64,000 bases of DNA from Mytilus edulis. Lineage: Eukaryota > Mollusca > Bivalvia > Mytilida > Mytilidae. The stretch is from the NCBI RefSeq assembly GCF_963676685.1, contig NC_092350.1, forward strand, positions 37,910,873 through 37,974,872. The letters are read 5' to 3'. The notes below the pieces were generated by a model. The model saw only the letters and a list, made by a program, of their open reading frames with translations, did no database searches and was not told where the DNA came from. Of the stretch, positions 54,361 to 64,000 are shown piece by piece. The position numbers and the translations under genes were made by a program. Numbering within the stretch: position 1 is the first letter of the stretch; every line of letters starts with the position of its first letter.

Positions 54361-54884
54361 ATAATATGACAGAATGTGAAGGACTGTAATGAAAATGCGA
54401 ACAAGTTTGTCCGAACAAAGGACCGAAAGCAACATGAAAGACAAACCACTTATACATGAAAAAATGAATTATTAACTCCAACACTGAAAACAAAAGCAAC
54501 ACAAAACCTGCTTTGATAACTTTTGGTGTGTTCACGAAGATCAGGAAAGATACACAGTGTCCGTGCTATTAGTTGAACCTGGCTTAATTGTTGATCATGA
54601 AAGTTAAACATCTGGCGAAAGCTTAATTTCATAGTGTCATCAACAAAGACAAATTACTAGTACCATAAAGTTATATCAACGCAGCCATTCCATAAGTTCA
54701 ACCAGAATAGTTTTAGCATTAGTTTTGGGGTCACTCAAATTCTTTGTAGTAGCATGACAAAAAATAGTATTGTGTTTAAAAGAATTGCTGATTTTAGTCT
54801 TTTAAAACTATTTTAGAGTTCAGATGTATCTCCCTCATGTATGACCTGTAGTGTTCCACGGTGAGCCACTTCTGAAGTGTTATG

Positions 54885-55990
54885 TTAGCAACTTCTATGG
54901 GGTGTTCTGTTAGCTACTTCTATGAGGTGTTCTGTTAGCTACTTCTATGTGGTGTTCCGTTAGCTACTTCTATGGGGTGTTCTTTTAGCTACACTTCTAT
55001 GGGGTGTTCAATTAGTTACTTCTATGGGGTGTTCTGTTAGCTACTTCTATGGGGTGTTCTGTTAGCTTCACTTCTATGGGGTGTTCAATTAGTTACTTAT
55101 ATGGGGTGTTCTGTTAGCTACTTCTATTTGGTGTTCTGTTACCTACTTCTATAGGGTGTTCTGTTAGCTACTCCTATGGGGTGTTCTGTTAGCTACTTCT
55201 ATGAGGTGTTCTGTAAGCAACTTCTATGGGGTGTTCTGTTAGCTACTTTTATGGGGTGTTCTGTTAGTTACTTCTATGGGGTGTTCAGTTAGCAAATTCT
55301 ATGGGGTGTCCTGTTAGCAACTTCTATGGAGTGTTCTGTTAGCTACTCCTATGAGGTGTTCTGTTAGCTACTTCTATGTGGTGTTCTGTTAGCTACTTCT
55401 ATGGGGTGTTCTGTTAGCTACACTTCTATGGGGTGTTCAATTAGTTACTTCTATGGGGTGTTCTGTTAGCTACTTCTATGGGGTGTTCTGTTAGCTACAC
55501 TTCTATGGGGTGTTCAATTAGTTACTTCTATGGGGTGTTCTGTTAGCTACTTCTATTTGGTGTTCTGTTAGCTACTTCTATAGGGTGTTCTGTTAGCTAC
55601 TCCTATGGGGTGTTCTGTTAGCAACTTCTATGGGGTGTTCTGTTAGCTACTTCTATGAGGTGTTCTGTTAGCTACTTCTATGAGGTGTTCTGTTAGCAAC
55701 TTCTATGGGGTGTTCTGTTAGCTACTTTTATGGGGTGTTCTGTTAGTTACTTCTATGGGGTGTTCAGTTAGCAAATTCTATGGGGTGTCCTGTTAGCAAC
55801 TTCTATGGAGTGTTCTTTTAGCTACTCCTATGAGGTGTTCTGTTAGCTACTTCTATGGGTGTTCTGTTAGCAACTTCTATTGGGTTATCTGGTTGCTACT
55901 TCTATTGTGTGTTCTGTTAGCTACTTCTAAGGGTCGTTCGGTTAGCTCCACTTCTACATTAAATTAATATGAGGTCTTCTGTTAGCTACT
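54885..55990 (+). repeat. 25-bp minisatellite, ~44 copies
   Basis: The unit is GTTAGCTACTTCTATGGGGTG followed by TTCT. Variant units (TTTGG, CAAATTC, GGTGTCC, GGAGTG) recur in the same order about 425-480 bp apart, a higher-order duplication inside the array. Confidence 0.95.
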
Positions 55991-56795
55991 TCTATTGGGT
56001 GAACGTACATGCAATAATGCTTTTCCAGCAATATGTGAAGTGTATACTTCATCGATACCTTTTTGTTTTGTCTGTGAATACTATGGGAAAACACCAACTG
56101 ACCTAACTGAGGAAGTGTAAAAAACAGTGTTTTTCTATACATTGCATGTCGTGTCTGTATGACATCTTATAGTACTAGTAGTGGTTACATTAAAATGTAA
56201 GAACTTGTATTTCTATGTAAACATGCATTTCAAGTACTTTTAATTTGATTTCCGTTAAATTGAGTATTATTTGATGTGGTATTACTGAGAAATGTTTAAC
56301 TTGTGTACCGTGTACACGTTTTCTCTTTCTTCCGTCTGCAGTACTTATTCTTAATAGACTTTTAATGTACATATATGCTTTTGCGTTCTTTTTTTATTAT
56401 TATTTCATTGATCAAGATTATATACTAGGTAAAACATGTTTCACTTTGTGTTTATTTCTGGGACTATTATAATAGTCCTAGTTTATTCCTAGCCTGGTTA
56501 ATGGTAGTCGGTTGATGTTATGGCCGTTTGTGTTTCCTTCAGTAGAGGTGTGAGTTTCAGTGCAAATCGAATTTGAGTTACATATCGCGATTTTTAAAAT
56601 TATACAAAATAATGAGTCGTGCTCTATTGTATTTCAATATTTTTTTTATATATCTTTAATAATGTCCTAGTTGGTAAAAGGGACTTTGCTTTACTCTAAT
56701 ATGGACCGCAAACTAGTTAGGTACGTTCTGGTTTGATGTTACTGTACAACTAGCCTTACATTCGGATTCTGATGTACAGTAGTTGTCGTTTGTTT
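55991..56795. other. Noncoding stretch
   Basis: No gene recognised. Confidence 0.4.
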
Positions 56796-56799
56796 ATGT

Positions 56800-57055
56800 A
56801 ATTTATATGTGTTTCTCGTTTCTCGTTTCTCGTTTTTTTTCTCTCGATTAGACCGTTGGTTTTCCCGTTTGAATGGTTTTACACTAGTTGTTTTGGGGGC
56901 CTTTTATAGCTTGTATTTCGGTGTTAGCCAAGGCTCCGTGTTGAAGGCTGTACCTTGACTTATAATGGTATACTTTTATAAATTGTTATTTGGATGGAGA
57001 GTTGTCTCATTGGCACTCATACCACATCCTCCTATATCTATAACATGTATTGTTC
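56800..57055 (-). repeat. Dispersed repeat (GCCAATGAGACAACTCTCCA family)
   Basis: Reverse complement of 58510-58750: GAGTTGTCTCATTGGCACTC, TTTTCCCGTTTGAATGGTTT, CAAGGCTCCGTGTTGAAGG and a TTTCTCGTTTCTCG run. Confidence 0.8.
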
Positions 57056-57189
57056 TCTTCACGATAAAGCTGTTGTTCCTGCGGAATAAGGTTAAAATGA
57101 TATTGTCTTTGTTTGAACATAGTTTTTCTATGGGTGTCTTGTAAATTAAAAGGAATAAGGAATAAATGAGCACTCACTAGGTAATCCCA

Positions 57190-58440
57190 CCAATGATGAG
57201 ATTTTGGCGCATCATAAGACCACCATGGCTGCATCGAAAATTATGTTTACCAGCAAATCTGAGGAATTATCTTGTTAGTTTTGGATACCTAAGCTTCACA
57301 AAATTTCGTACAAAAAATAGTATATTGCCGCGGCTTATCTGCATTTGCTACAACGGAATTGTCTGTCAGATTGACACAAAAATTGCGTCCGCAGTGAAAG
57401 AAGGTATTCAGAAATACTGTGAAACTGTTTACTCGCGTAGTGGTATTAGCCATATCAGGATTCTAAAAAAAATCTAAATATCTTTCGGCTAATTTTTATT
57501 TCTATCTTTCTCCGAAATTAGTTATATCAAAACTTTTCAGTTTTCAATCTTGTATACCATCATTCCCGATGTGAAATTGGAAGATCGTCTTAAAGAAATT
57601 TTCCACACTCCTTTTCATTATAAAAATGATAGAATACGCTATAAATTCATTACTTTGGGATACTATATGACATTTTTTTTTATAGTGAACAAAAAGGTCA
57701 AACAGGTTACACAGAAGAACAAGTGATCAGCTTGCTGGAGTTTCTTATTGACAACATATTTGTTAAAGTTGGAGGTAGACTTTCCAACAAATTATCGGCA
57801 TTCCTATGGAAACAAAATGTGCGCCTCTCCTTGCCTACCTCTTCTTATCTTCATATGAGTCGGAGTTCCTGCAGGCACTTGTCAAAAACAAGAAGATCAA
57901 AGAAACCAGATCATTTAATTTCACATTCAGATATATTGAGGATGTTCTTTCCATTAACAATCCAAACTTTTCTGATTGGATTCATTAATATATCCTCCAG
58001 AGTTAGAAACTAAAGAAACAATAGACATGGCTTTCTCCGCCTGATTTGAAGACTAATACATCGAATTTGACATAAAAGGTAATTTCGGTGCCAATCTAAT
58101 TAAAATATTGATCTCTGATTACGTTATACTCATATGTAGTATAACGTAATCAGAGATCAATATTTTAATTAGATTGTTTCGGTGCCAGAATCTATGACAA
58201 ACGAGACGATTTTAATTTGAAATTATCGATTTCACATGTATTCAAGATGTCGAGCTTGCTACCCAGACTTTATAAAACGTCATCAGTGTCTGAGCAGAAA
58301 GTTGAAGAACCAGGGTTATGTCACAGAACGTGTCGTCCTTTCTCTAAAATAAAGTTCATCGAAAGATACTAAGACTTTGTTGATAAATATTTCGTATTAA
58401 CTTCAAAAATAATATATATGATGGCCTTAAAGTATAGATA
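57190..58440 (+). pseudogene. Longest Penelope-like RT relic
   Basis: This copy extends further 5' than the one at 13.8 kb. 57215-57475 encodes the fingers-side block (LVSFGYLSFTKFR, SAVKEGIQKYCETVYSRSG), then AFHHKNG-equivalent DNA, then palm motifs in two frames (FRYIEDVLSINN, with the first catalytic D replaced by E), and a thumb remnant to about 58440. Many frameshifts, the E substitution and a MITE at 58092 make it dead. Confidence 0.75.
58092..58176. mobile_element. 85-bp near-perfect palindromic MITE, 9-bp duplication
   Basis: 39-bp perfect arms around CATATGT, flanked by TTTCGGTGC at 58083-58091 and 58177-58185. The termini CAATCTAATTAAAA and the inner GATCTCT are shared with the element at 8122; the inner arm sequence differs. 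It is inserted in the RT relic. Confidence 0.9.
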
Positions 58441-58501
58441 ATAGGTACTGACTTGTTTGTTGTGTTCTTTATTTGTCTGTGAAAACAATTAACATTGACT
58501 G

Positions 58502-58820
58502 TTTCTAGATATAAGAAGATGTGATATGAGGAGTGCCAATGAGACAACTCTCCATCCAAGTCACAATGTATAAAAGTAAACCATTATAGGTCAAAGTACG
58601 GTCTTCAACACGGAGCTTTGGCTCACACCGAACAGCACGCTACAAAGGCCCCCAAAAATTACTAATGTAAAACTATCCAAAAGGGAAAACCAACGGCCTA
58701 ATTTATATAAAAAAACGAGAAACAAGAAACACTTATGAACCAAATCAACAAACGACAACTATACAGCGCATCAGATTCCTGACTTAGGACAGGTGCAAAC
58801 GATTGCAGCAGGTTTTAACG
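58502..58820 (+). repeat. Longest copy of the GCCAATGAGACAACTCTCCA repeat
   Basis: Contains ATATAAGAAGATGTGATATG, AAGTACGGTCTTCAACACGG, GGCTCACACCGAACAGCACG, GGGAAAACCAACGGCC, an AACGAGAAACAAGAAACAC run and CAGATTCCTGACTTAGGACA. It directly follows the RT relic. Confidence 0.8.
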
Positions 58821-58989
58821 TTTTAATAGGTACCAACAATCACTTAATCCATTTTTGGTAACATCCTTTTGACGTTGCTCGGTATTTATACATCCCGCCA
58901 ATGTGGTGTTGTCTTTCATTTTTGCTTAAGTGCTTTGCATGTATGCCATATTGTTTTTCTTGAGGAAGAGCAGAAAACAGTCCAAGTTC

Positions 58990-59885
58990 ACCAATGGTTC
59001 TTTTTTGTTTGTTTTTTTAGGGATTAAGATTATAACACCATGTTGTCTGCTGAACTGCTATTTTTAAAATGTTCAGTAACTTTGTTTGTGGTTATATATC
59101 CCCAACGTAGCTTGTATGATATCCACTATCATATTTTCAACAAACTAGTTATGTGCTTTTATTATCATAGTTCAGTTTCTATTGATTTATGTGATTCTTG
59201 TCACATTTTTGTCCTAATCCCTCATTTCCTGCTTCTTTTGTTCCCTTTTATATTATATGCAGTTTTTTTCTTGTCCAGATTCCTCTCATTTTATAGATTA
59301 TCCATTGTATGGGAAGAGATTCAAGAGCTTATTTCACCATTTTTTTTAATTCAAATTTTCTTTAAAAAAAATAATTACCGTTCCAGGGACTCTAGTTTAA
59401 AACTGTACATGGGGATTTGAATTTAAAAATGGATGCAGGTTCTATACATACAACGTATAGGTAATATGCAGTCTTTGGATTATATCTCAAAGATCAAAGT
59501 AGTTAGAGCAGGACAGGAATCGACTAAAATTAATCAGCTTGTGAAGTTCTTTGCACCATGATTATTTTTTTTTTAGCAAACTAGGACAACCCAATTTAGA
59601 ATATTTGACCATGAAATGTACTTTTTAGTAAATTTCATAGTTTGTTTAGTTATTATCTTAAAATCTTTAAAACTATTATGGATAGAGAGAATCTTTTAAT
59701 AGTAATTCAAGAAAAAGCGGAATGATCGAACGAAATTTACAAATTGTTATATTCTTTTAAAGGTTAAAAACACAAGAACAAAAAGGTCTATACATATAGG
59801 TTAACAATCGTCGAATGATTGTTGTTTATAAGAGTTATTGCCATTATAAACGATTTTTAGCCATTTTTTTAACAGCTATAATAGA
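58990..59885. other. Noncoding; start resembles the RT-family tail
   Basis: GATTAAGATTATAACACCATGTTG at 59022 matches 2117 (the Penelope-like tail). The remainder shows no gene; the 126-codon frame at 59040 is hydrophobic by composition. Confidence 0.35.
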
Positions 59886-60792
59886 TCATCTCGGTGCATT
59901 ACGTTTGCGCGCATTACCATTACATTTGCGTGCCAAAATCATTAAGTTTGTGCGCAGCTTTTGATTACATTTGTGCGCATCCTTTTAACAGGTAAACTCA
60001 GGTAAAATACAGGTAAAGATACTTATTTATTTATTTAAGAATTGAATGCTTCTTTTTGTAACTTTATTGGGGTGTAAAAGCGTTGACCGAAGTACATTTT
60101 GTATGAAGCGCGGAAGCGCTTCATTCTAAAAATGTACCTACGGTCAACGCTAGCTTTTACAACCCTATAAAGTTACAAAAAGAAGCATTCAATACTTATA
60201 ATTACATTTTTTAGCTATGAACCAGAAACCACGAATTTTATAATTTTTTTATTTAATTCACCTGTGCACTTTATTGTGGGACCACGTGTTATCCTGAATG
60301 AAAAGTTTTATTGAGTAATGCAATTGCTTAAGGAATAACATGTGATGTGCAGTTAGCCAATCAGAATAAAGGATTATAATGAAACATACATCTAATGTAA
60401 TTATAAGGAGATAAAGCCGCATATTTTTTTGATTTTCGGATATAATTCAATAAGTCAAAGGTGTATGCAAAATTTTAAGAAATCTGTGACAAAGCCCATT
60501 TATTGTTACTTGACCTTAAGCTATAACGAGGTTTAAAATTGGTTTTAGAATTCAATATGAACAATATATAATTTGAATTAAGAAACTATTTTCAAAAGTA
60601 ATAATTGATAGTCATATCTATTATGAAAATACCAAAAAAATATCGTCATTTATAATTTAATATATCTTTATTTATATTTTTACCTGAGATTACCTGTGAA
60701 ATGAATGCGCGCAAATGTAATCAAAAGATGCGCGCAAACGTAAAACATTGTAATTCCCAAATGCGCGTAAACGTACTGCGCCCGATCATCTG
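59884..60792. mobile_element. Fold-back with GCGCGCA-rich arms, nested fold-back inside
   Basis: Left arm 59884-60025 and right arm 60665-60792 are imperfect inverted repeats. Each holds several TTACGTTTGCGCGCAT-like motifs and an AGGTAA.CTCAGGTAAAA inner edge. A second fold-back is nested at 60041-60193. Confidence 0.8.
60041..60193. mobile_element. Nested fold-back, ~65-bp arms
   Basis: ATTGAATGCTTCTTTTTGTA then ACTTTAT begins it, and the exact complement ends it. Inner arms around GCGTTGACCG / CGGTCAACGC are imperfect, and the loop itself holds the hairpin GAAGCGCGGAAGCGCTTC. Confidence 0.85.
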
Positions 60793-61987
60793 TACCCAGA
60801 AATGAGATGTGCAAATGGCTGAAATTGCCAACTAACCCCTTATTAGAGTTAATGCCATTGTAAGAGGATATTTACCCTTTTTTATACCATCTGCAGAACT
60901 TTGAACCAAATAAATAGGAAAACAAATTTGTTGAGCTGACAACGTATATTTATTCCGCCTAACAGAAGTTCTAATAGAAATTTAACTTTGTTATAAACAT
61001 TGTCGTAATATCTATTCCTGTTGGAACAAATATTTGTACCAATCAAAATTGACCAACTGCATGCATGAGTATTTGTGGGAGTTACTGCACCAGAGGACAT
61101 TTTTACATTCTTTGGAGTATTTTTTTATAAACTGATAAACTGGAACATAATATAATTATATACTACTGATTCACAGCCTTGAATAACGATTTTTTTTTTT
61201 ACTATATACAAGGAATCTGATTTGCATGTATAGCAAGATTCTTACTATAGGCCTATCTATTGTTATTTTCACAGTCATCCCGGAAAGTTTATTAAATAGC
61301 TAGAAATTGTAAACAGTAGAGATGGCCATCAAGACAAGAAATACAAGAAGAAACTATATAGGACTGTCTAACAAACAAGCAAACATAACTTTATACGGGA
61401 ATTTTAAAAATAGTTACATTGTCTAATTTTCTTCGACTAATATTTTTTTTTTATTATATTGACCTATCAAATGGTACCTTTTGTTTTTGTTTACAAATTA
61501 CTACACAAATTAGAAAAGAATTTATTTCACTGACTCGCAGCTATATATTGTTGACGTAACAGTCTAGATGCATCAATATCTATGAACCAAATATATTTTA
61601 CTTTGGCCTAATATTAAAAGAATAAATGGTTAGAGTTACTTCCCTTGCGATGACTTATTCCAATGAATTGTGGGTAATGACACACTTTTAGAAAAAGAAA
61701 TATGGCTTCTAAATAAGATGTGATGGGTCATTTAAAAATCAAAACATTTAGACATGACAAGTAAATATGCATGGAATTTTTGTCATACGAGGCGAAAAGA
61801 AAACACCATTCTGTTGTTTGGACCGTAAATTATAGTGAAAATATGTAGTGATAATTTTATAAACCACTAACTAAATTCGAGGATCGTAAGTAACCCGGGA
61901 TGCTATTGACATCACCGGTAGAAAAACCGATATTTGTTTTATGAATGTCACTTTTGATTTGGATTAAATAACAGGAAAAATTTCAAA
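60793..61987. other. 5' flank of the liprin-alpha exon
   Basis: No gene recognised. The promoter and first part of the liprin-alpha transcript probably lie in 61.6-61.98 kb, but no certain motif was found. Confidence 0.4.
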
Positions 61988-62227
61988 ATGAGTTGTGATG
62001 TTATGCCGACGATTTCTGAGGACGGTTCGAACGATGGCGAGTCGCAGTGTTCGGGTGATGATGCTAACTTTGAACACTTGATGGTAAACATGCTGGATGA
62101 GCGAGATAAGTTGATGGAAAATTTGAGAGAAACTAAAGATACGTTATCATTAACACAAGCCAAACTACAAGATGTTGAAAGGGAGAGAGATGCTCTCCAA
62201 AACCAACTTAATTCCACTACCCCTCAG
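61988..62227 (+). CDS. PPFIA: Liprin-alpha, first coding exon (partial gene)
   Basis: ATG at 61988 starts MSCDVMPTISEDGSNDGES, the invariant liprin-alpha N terminus. It is followed by FEHLMVNMLDERDKLMENLR and the start of the long coiled coil (TLSLTQAKLQDVERERDALQNQL). The exon is 80 codons and ends in phase 0 at CCTCAG with a GTAAAA donor at 62228. The spliced product continues beyond the window. Liprin-alpha is a scaffold of presynaptic active zones and cell-edge complexes, binding LAR-type phosphatases through its C-terminal SAM domains, which are not in the window. A minus-strand frame over the same bases is a shadow. Confidence 0.92.
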
Positions 62228-64000
62228 GTAAAACATTCAAGTCACGCCCATTTCATTTAAATACATTATTATGTATTAAAAACTGACATCATCTTTTACA
62301 AGAATAGATTCAAAACAGCCATTTTGTATACATTAACCCAGCCTTGGGATATTTCATTCATAAAATTTTTACTATGAGATTTTAAGGAAAATGTGTAGTC
62401 AGAAGTTAAAGACTTACATTTTACATTTTTTATAGAGTTGTAAATCGAATAATCTTTAAAGTTAGAAATTGATAATAAAATATTATTTCCTTTACATATG
62501 AAATCCAATATTTACCAATAAATTTGTGTATTCAAATTTCAATAAACATAATGGAGTTAATGAAAAAAATATTGTTTCTAATACAATTTTTCAAGTAATA
62601 TGGATTTATTGTTTTTAATTTTTGAGCTTTCTAATACAGATTTTTTGCACTGTAATTGGGATCTTAATCTCTTTTGAGTAAAAAATTTGAAACAGATGTT
62701 TTACATTGTTACTATAAATTAAATATCTATCTTCCAAAATTTTTGAGAAATCAAAGAGCCATCTGACTTACTATTTATAGTTAATTGGATTATATAGGTA
62801 TATTAAAACACCTGCTGTTATTTCTGCATTAATTGGTTTAAATCCAATTGTTGATACACCTGATGGTGTACTTGATTAGATCCTCTATAATAGGATTAAC
62901 TGTCTATCCACAATTGGTCACATATGCCTGATAAACTCTGATAAACATTTTTTAAATTTATTCAATATATACACAATAAATATATAAAAGTACTGATATT
63001 GTATTTAACTAAACAGAAAGATATTGTGCATTCACATATTTTGTAAAATGAAGTTTACATACATTGTACATATATTAAATGCATTAACAAAACATATTAG
63101 AAAAGAAATTGATCATGCATTGATTTTGTAAAATGAAAGTAACAAAAGTCATATAATGCTTAAACAAAATCGATATCTTACTGCATCATTTCAACTGATG
63201 TTACATTGCCCATTTCCTTTCTCAATTTCATTACATGTACATGTATAAGAAATTTTCAATCCTCAATGAGAATTCCCAAATCACTTTCTGTTGAAGGAAA
63301 AGAGCTTCCAGATTCACATATACATGTACATGTACAATTTACAATGAATTTCAAGGGGGTATCATAAACATGATAAAGGAGGCAGTCTTCAACCTATTTT
63401 TAAAAATTCATGACCACCATCCTTTCAGACACCGCCACCCCTTCCCCATGCCATCAAAAAAGTCTATGGGGAAACACTTTAATATGTTCCAGAGATTTTT
63501 GGGGTTACTTTTGCCAAAATGATTAAATCTGACTGGTGCAGTCATATTATTAGAATTATACATTTTCTACATCATATTTATGCAGAATGATAGATAACGA
63601 CAGACTGTATTCAGCATTGTTATCTTGAGCGGCTAATTATAATTAAGTACTAAATGTAAAGTCACACCATTAAGCTTAAAAAAGTAATTTTTACTTGAAA
63701 ACTCTTAACTTTTAATTAATTGCATGTGTGTTACACTGGATTTTATATCGCTGCCTTCCATGCATAATAAGTCCATCAGCAACAGATTTGAAAGATAAAT
63801 TGAAGATTGATTGGAGTGTGTATTAATAAGGAGATCTACGTACAGTATTGCCAATGAGACAAATTTCCAATAACAGACCAAAGGAAATGAAATATCAAGT
63901 ACATTTAAATACATGTACATTTTGTAACAACAGACCATCTTACTACCTTCAACAAACAAAACCCATACTTTATAGTAAGCTATAAATGTATATTGTAATT
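62228..64000 (+). other. First intron of the liprin-alpha gene
   Basis: AT-rich. No further liprin exon was recognised before the window ends. A GCCAATGAGACAAATTTCC string at 63850 is a weak relic of the dispersed repeat at 58502. Confidence 0.6.

Noticed and set aside
61948-62217. Minus-strand 89-codon frame over the liprin exon
   Set aside because: Antisense shadow; the plus strand matches liprin-alpha and has a splice donor.

Overview
The window looks like nuclear DNA of a marine bivalve, most likely a mussel (Mytilidae). It is AT-rich, its real genes are split by introns with GT-AG junctions, and it is densely packed with dispersed repeats, fold-back elements, minisatellites and hammerhead ribozymes of kinds known from bivalve genomes. 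No bacterial, organellar or rRNA sequence was seen. Species assignment is inference only.

Three host loci stand out. (1) 40.7-51.4 kb, plus strand: a complete coding region for a DEF8-like protein (C1 zinc finger plus Rubicon-homology/zf-RING_9 region). It has 11 coding exons whose splice phases all agree, for about 562 residues. (2) 61.99-62.23 kb, plus strand: the first coding exon of a liprin-alpha gene that runs off the right edge. (3) 8.55-10.44 kb, plus strand: a cGAS-like/Mab-21 nucleotidyltransferase gene of the bivalve type with TPR-like repeats at the C terminus. It is broken by a one-base frameshift and by a 204-bp inverted-repeat insertion. A fourth locus at 25.8-27.1 kb, minus strand, encodes a DDE integrase-core protein that has one in-frame stop and one frameshift.

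Mobile DNA fills most of the rest. At 18.65-24.41 kb is an Ngaro-type tyrosine-recombinase retrotransposon with split direct repeats A1 - gag - RT/RNase H - YR - B1 - A2 - B2. Its repeats are identical by eye, but its gag carries a nested insertion and its RT a frameshift. Fragments of a Penelope-like reverse transcriptase family occur at 0.2-2.4, 13.8-15.8, 24.8 and 57.2-58.4 kb. The common tail of that family also appears alone at 6.2, 27.5 and 32.4 kb. At 13.3-13.7 kb two intact hammerhead ribozymes 355 bp apart form a retrozyme-like dimer inside a minisatellite, next to the Penelope-like insertion.

Region by region: 0-8 kb is degraded retroelement and repeat debris; 8.1-10.4 kb is the broken cGLR locus; 10.9-16.2 kb is satellites, hammerheads and a retro-insertion; 18-24.4 kb is the Ngaro element; 25.8-27.1 kb is the integrase gene; 27-39 kb is intergenic and very rich in inverted repeats; 40.7-51.5 kb is DEF8 with mobile elements in its introns; 52-61 kb is tandem arrays, a 25-bp minisatellite and fold-backs; 61-64 kb is the start of liprin-alpha. 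The most unusual signals are the hammerhead pair, the fold-back elements with exact target-site duplications, and fold-back elements whose arms are themselves tandem arrays.
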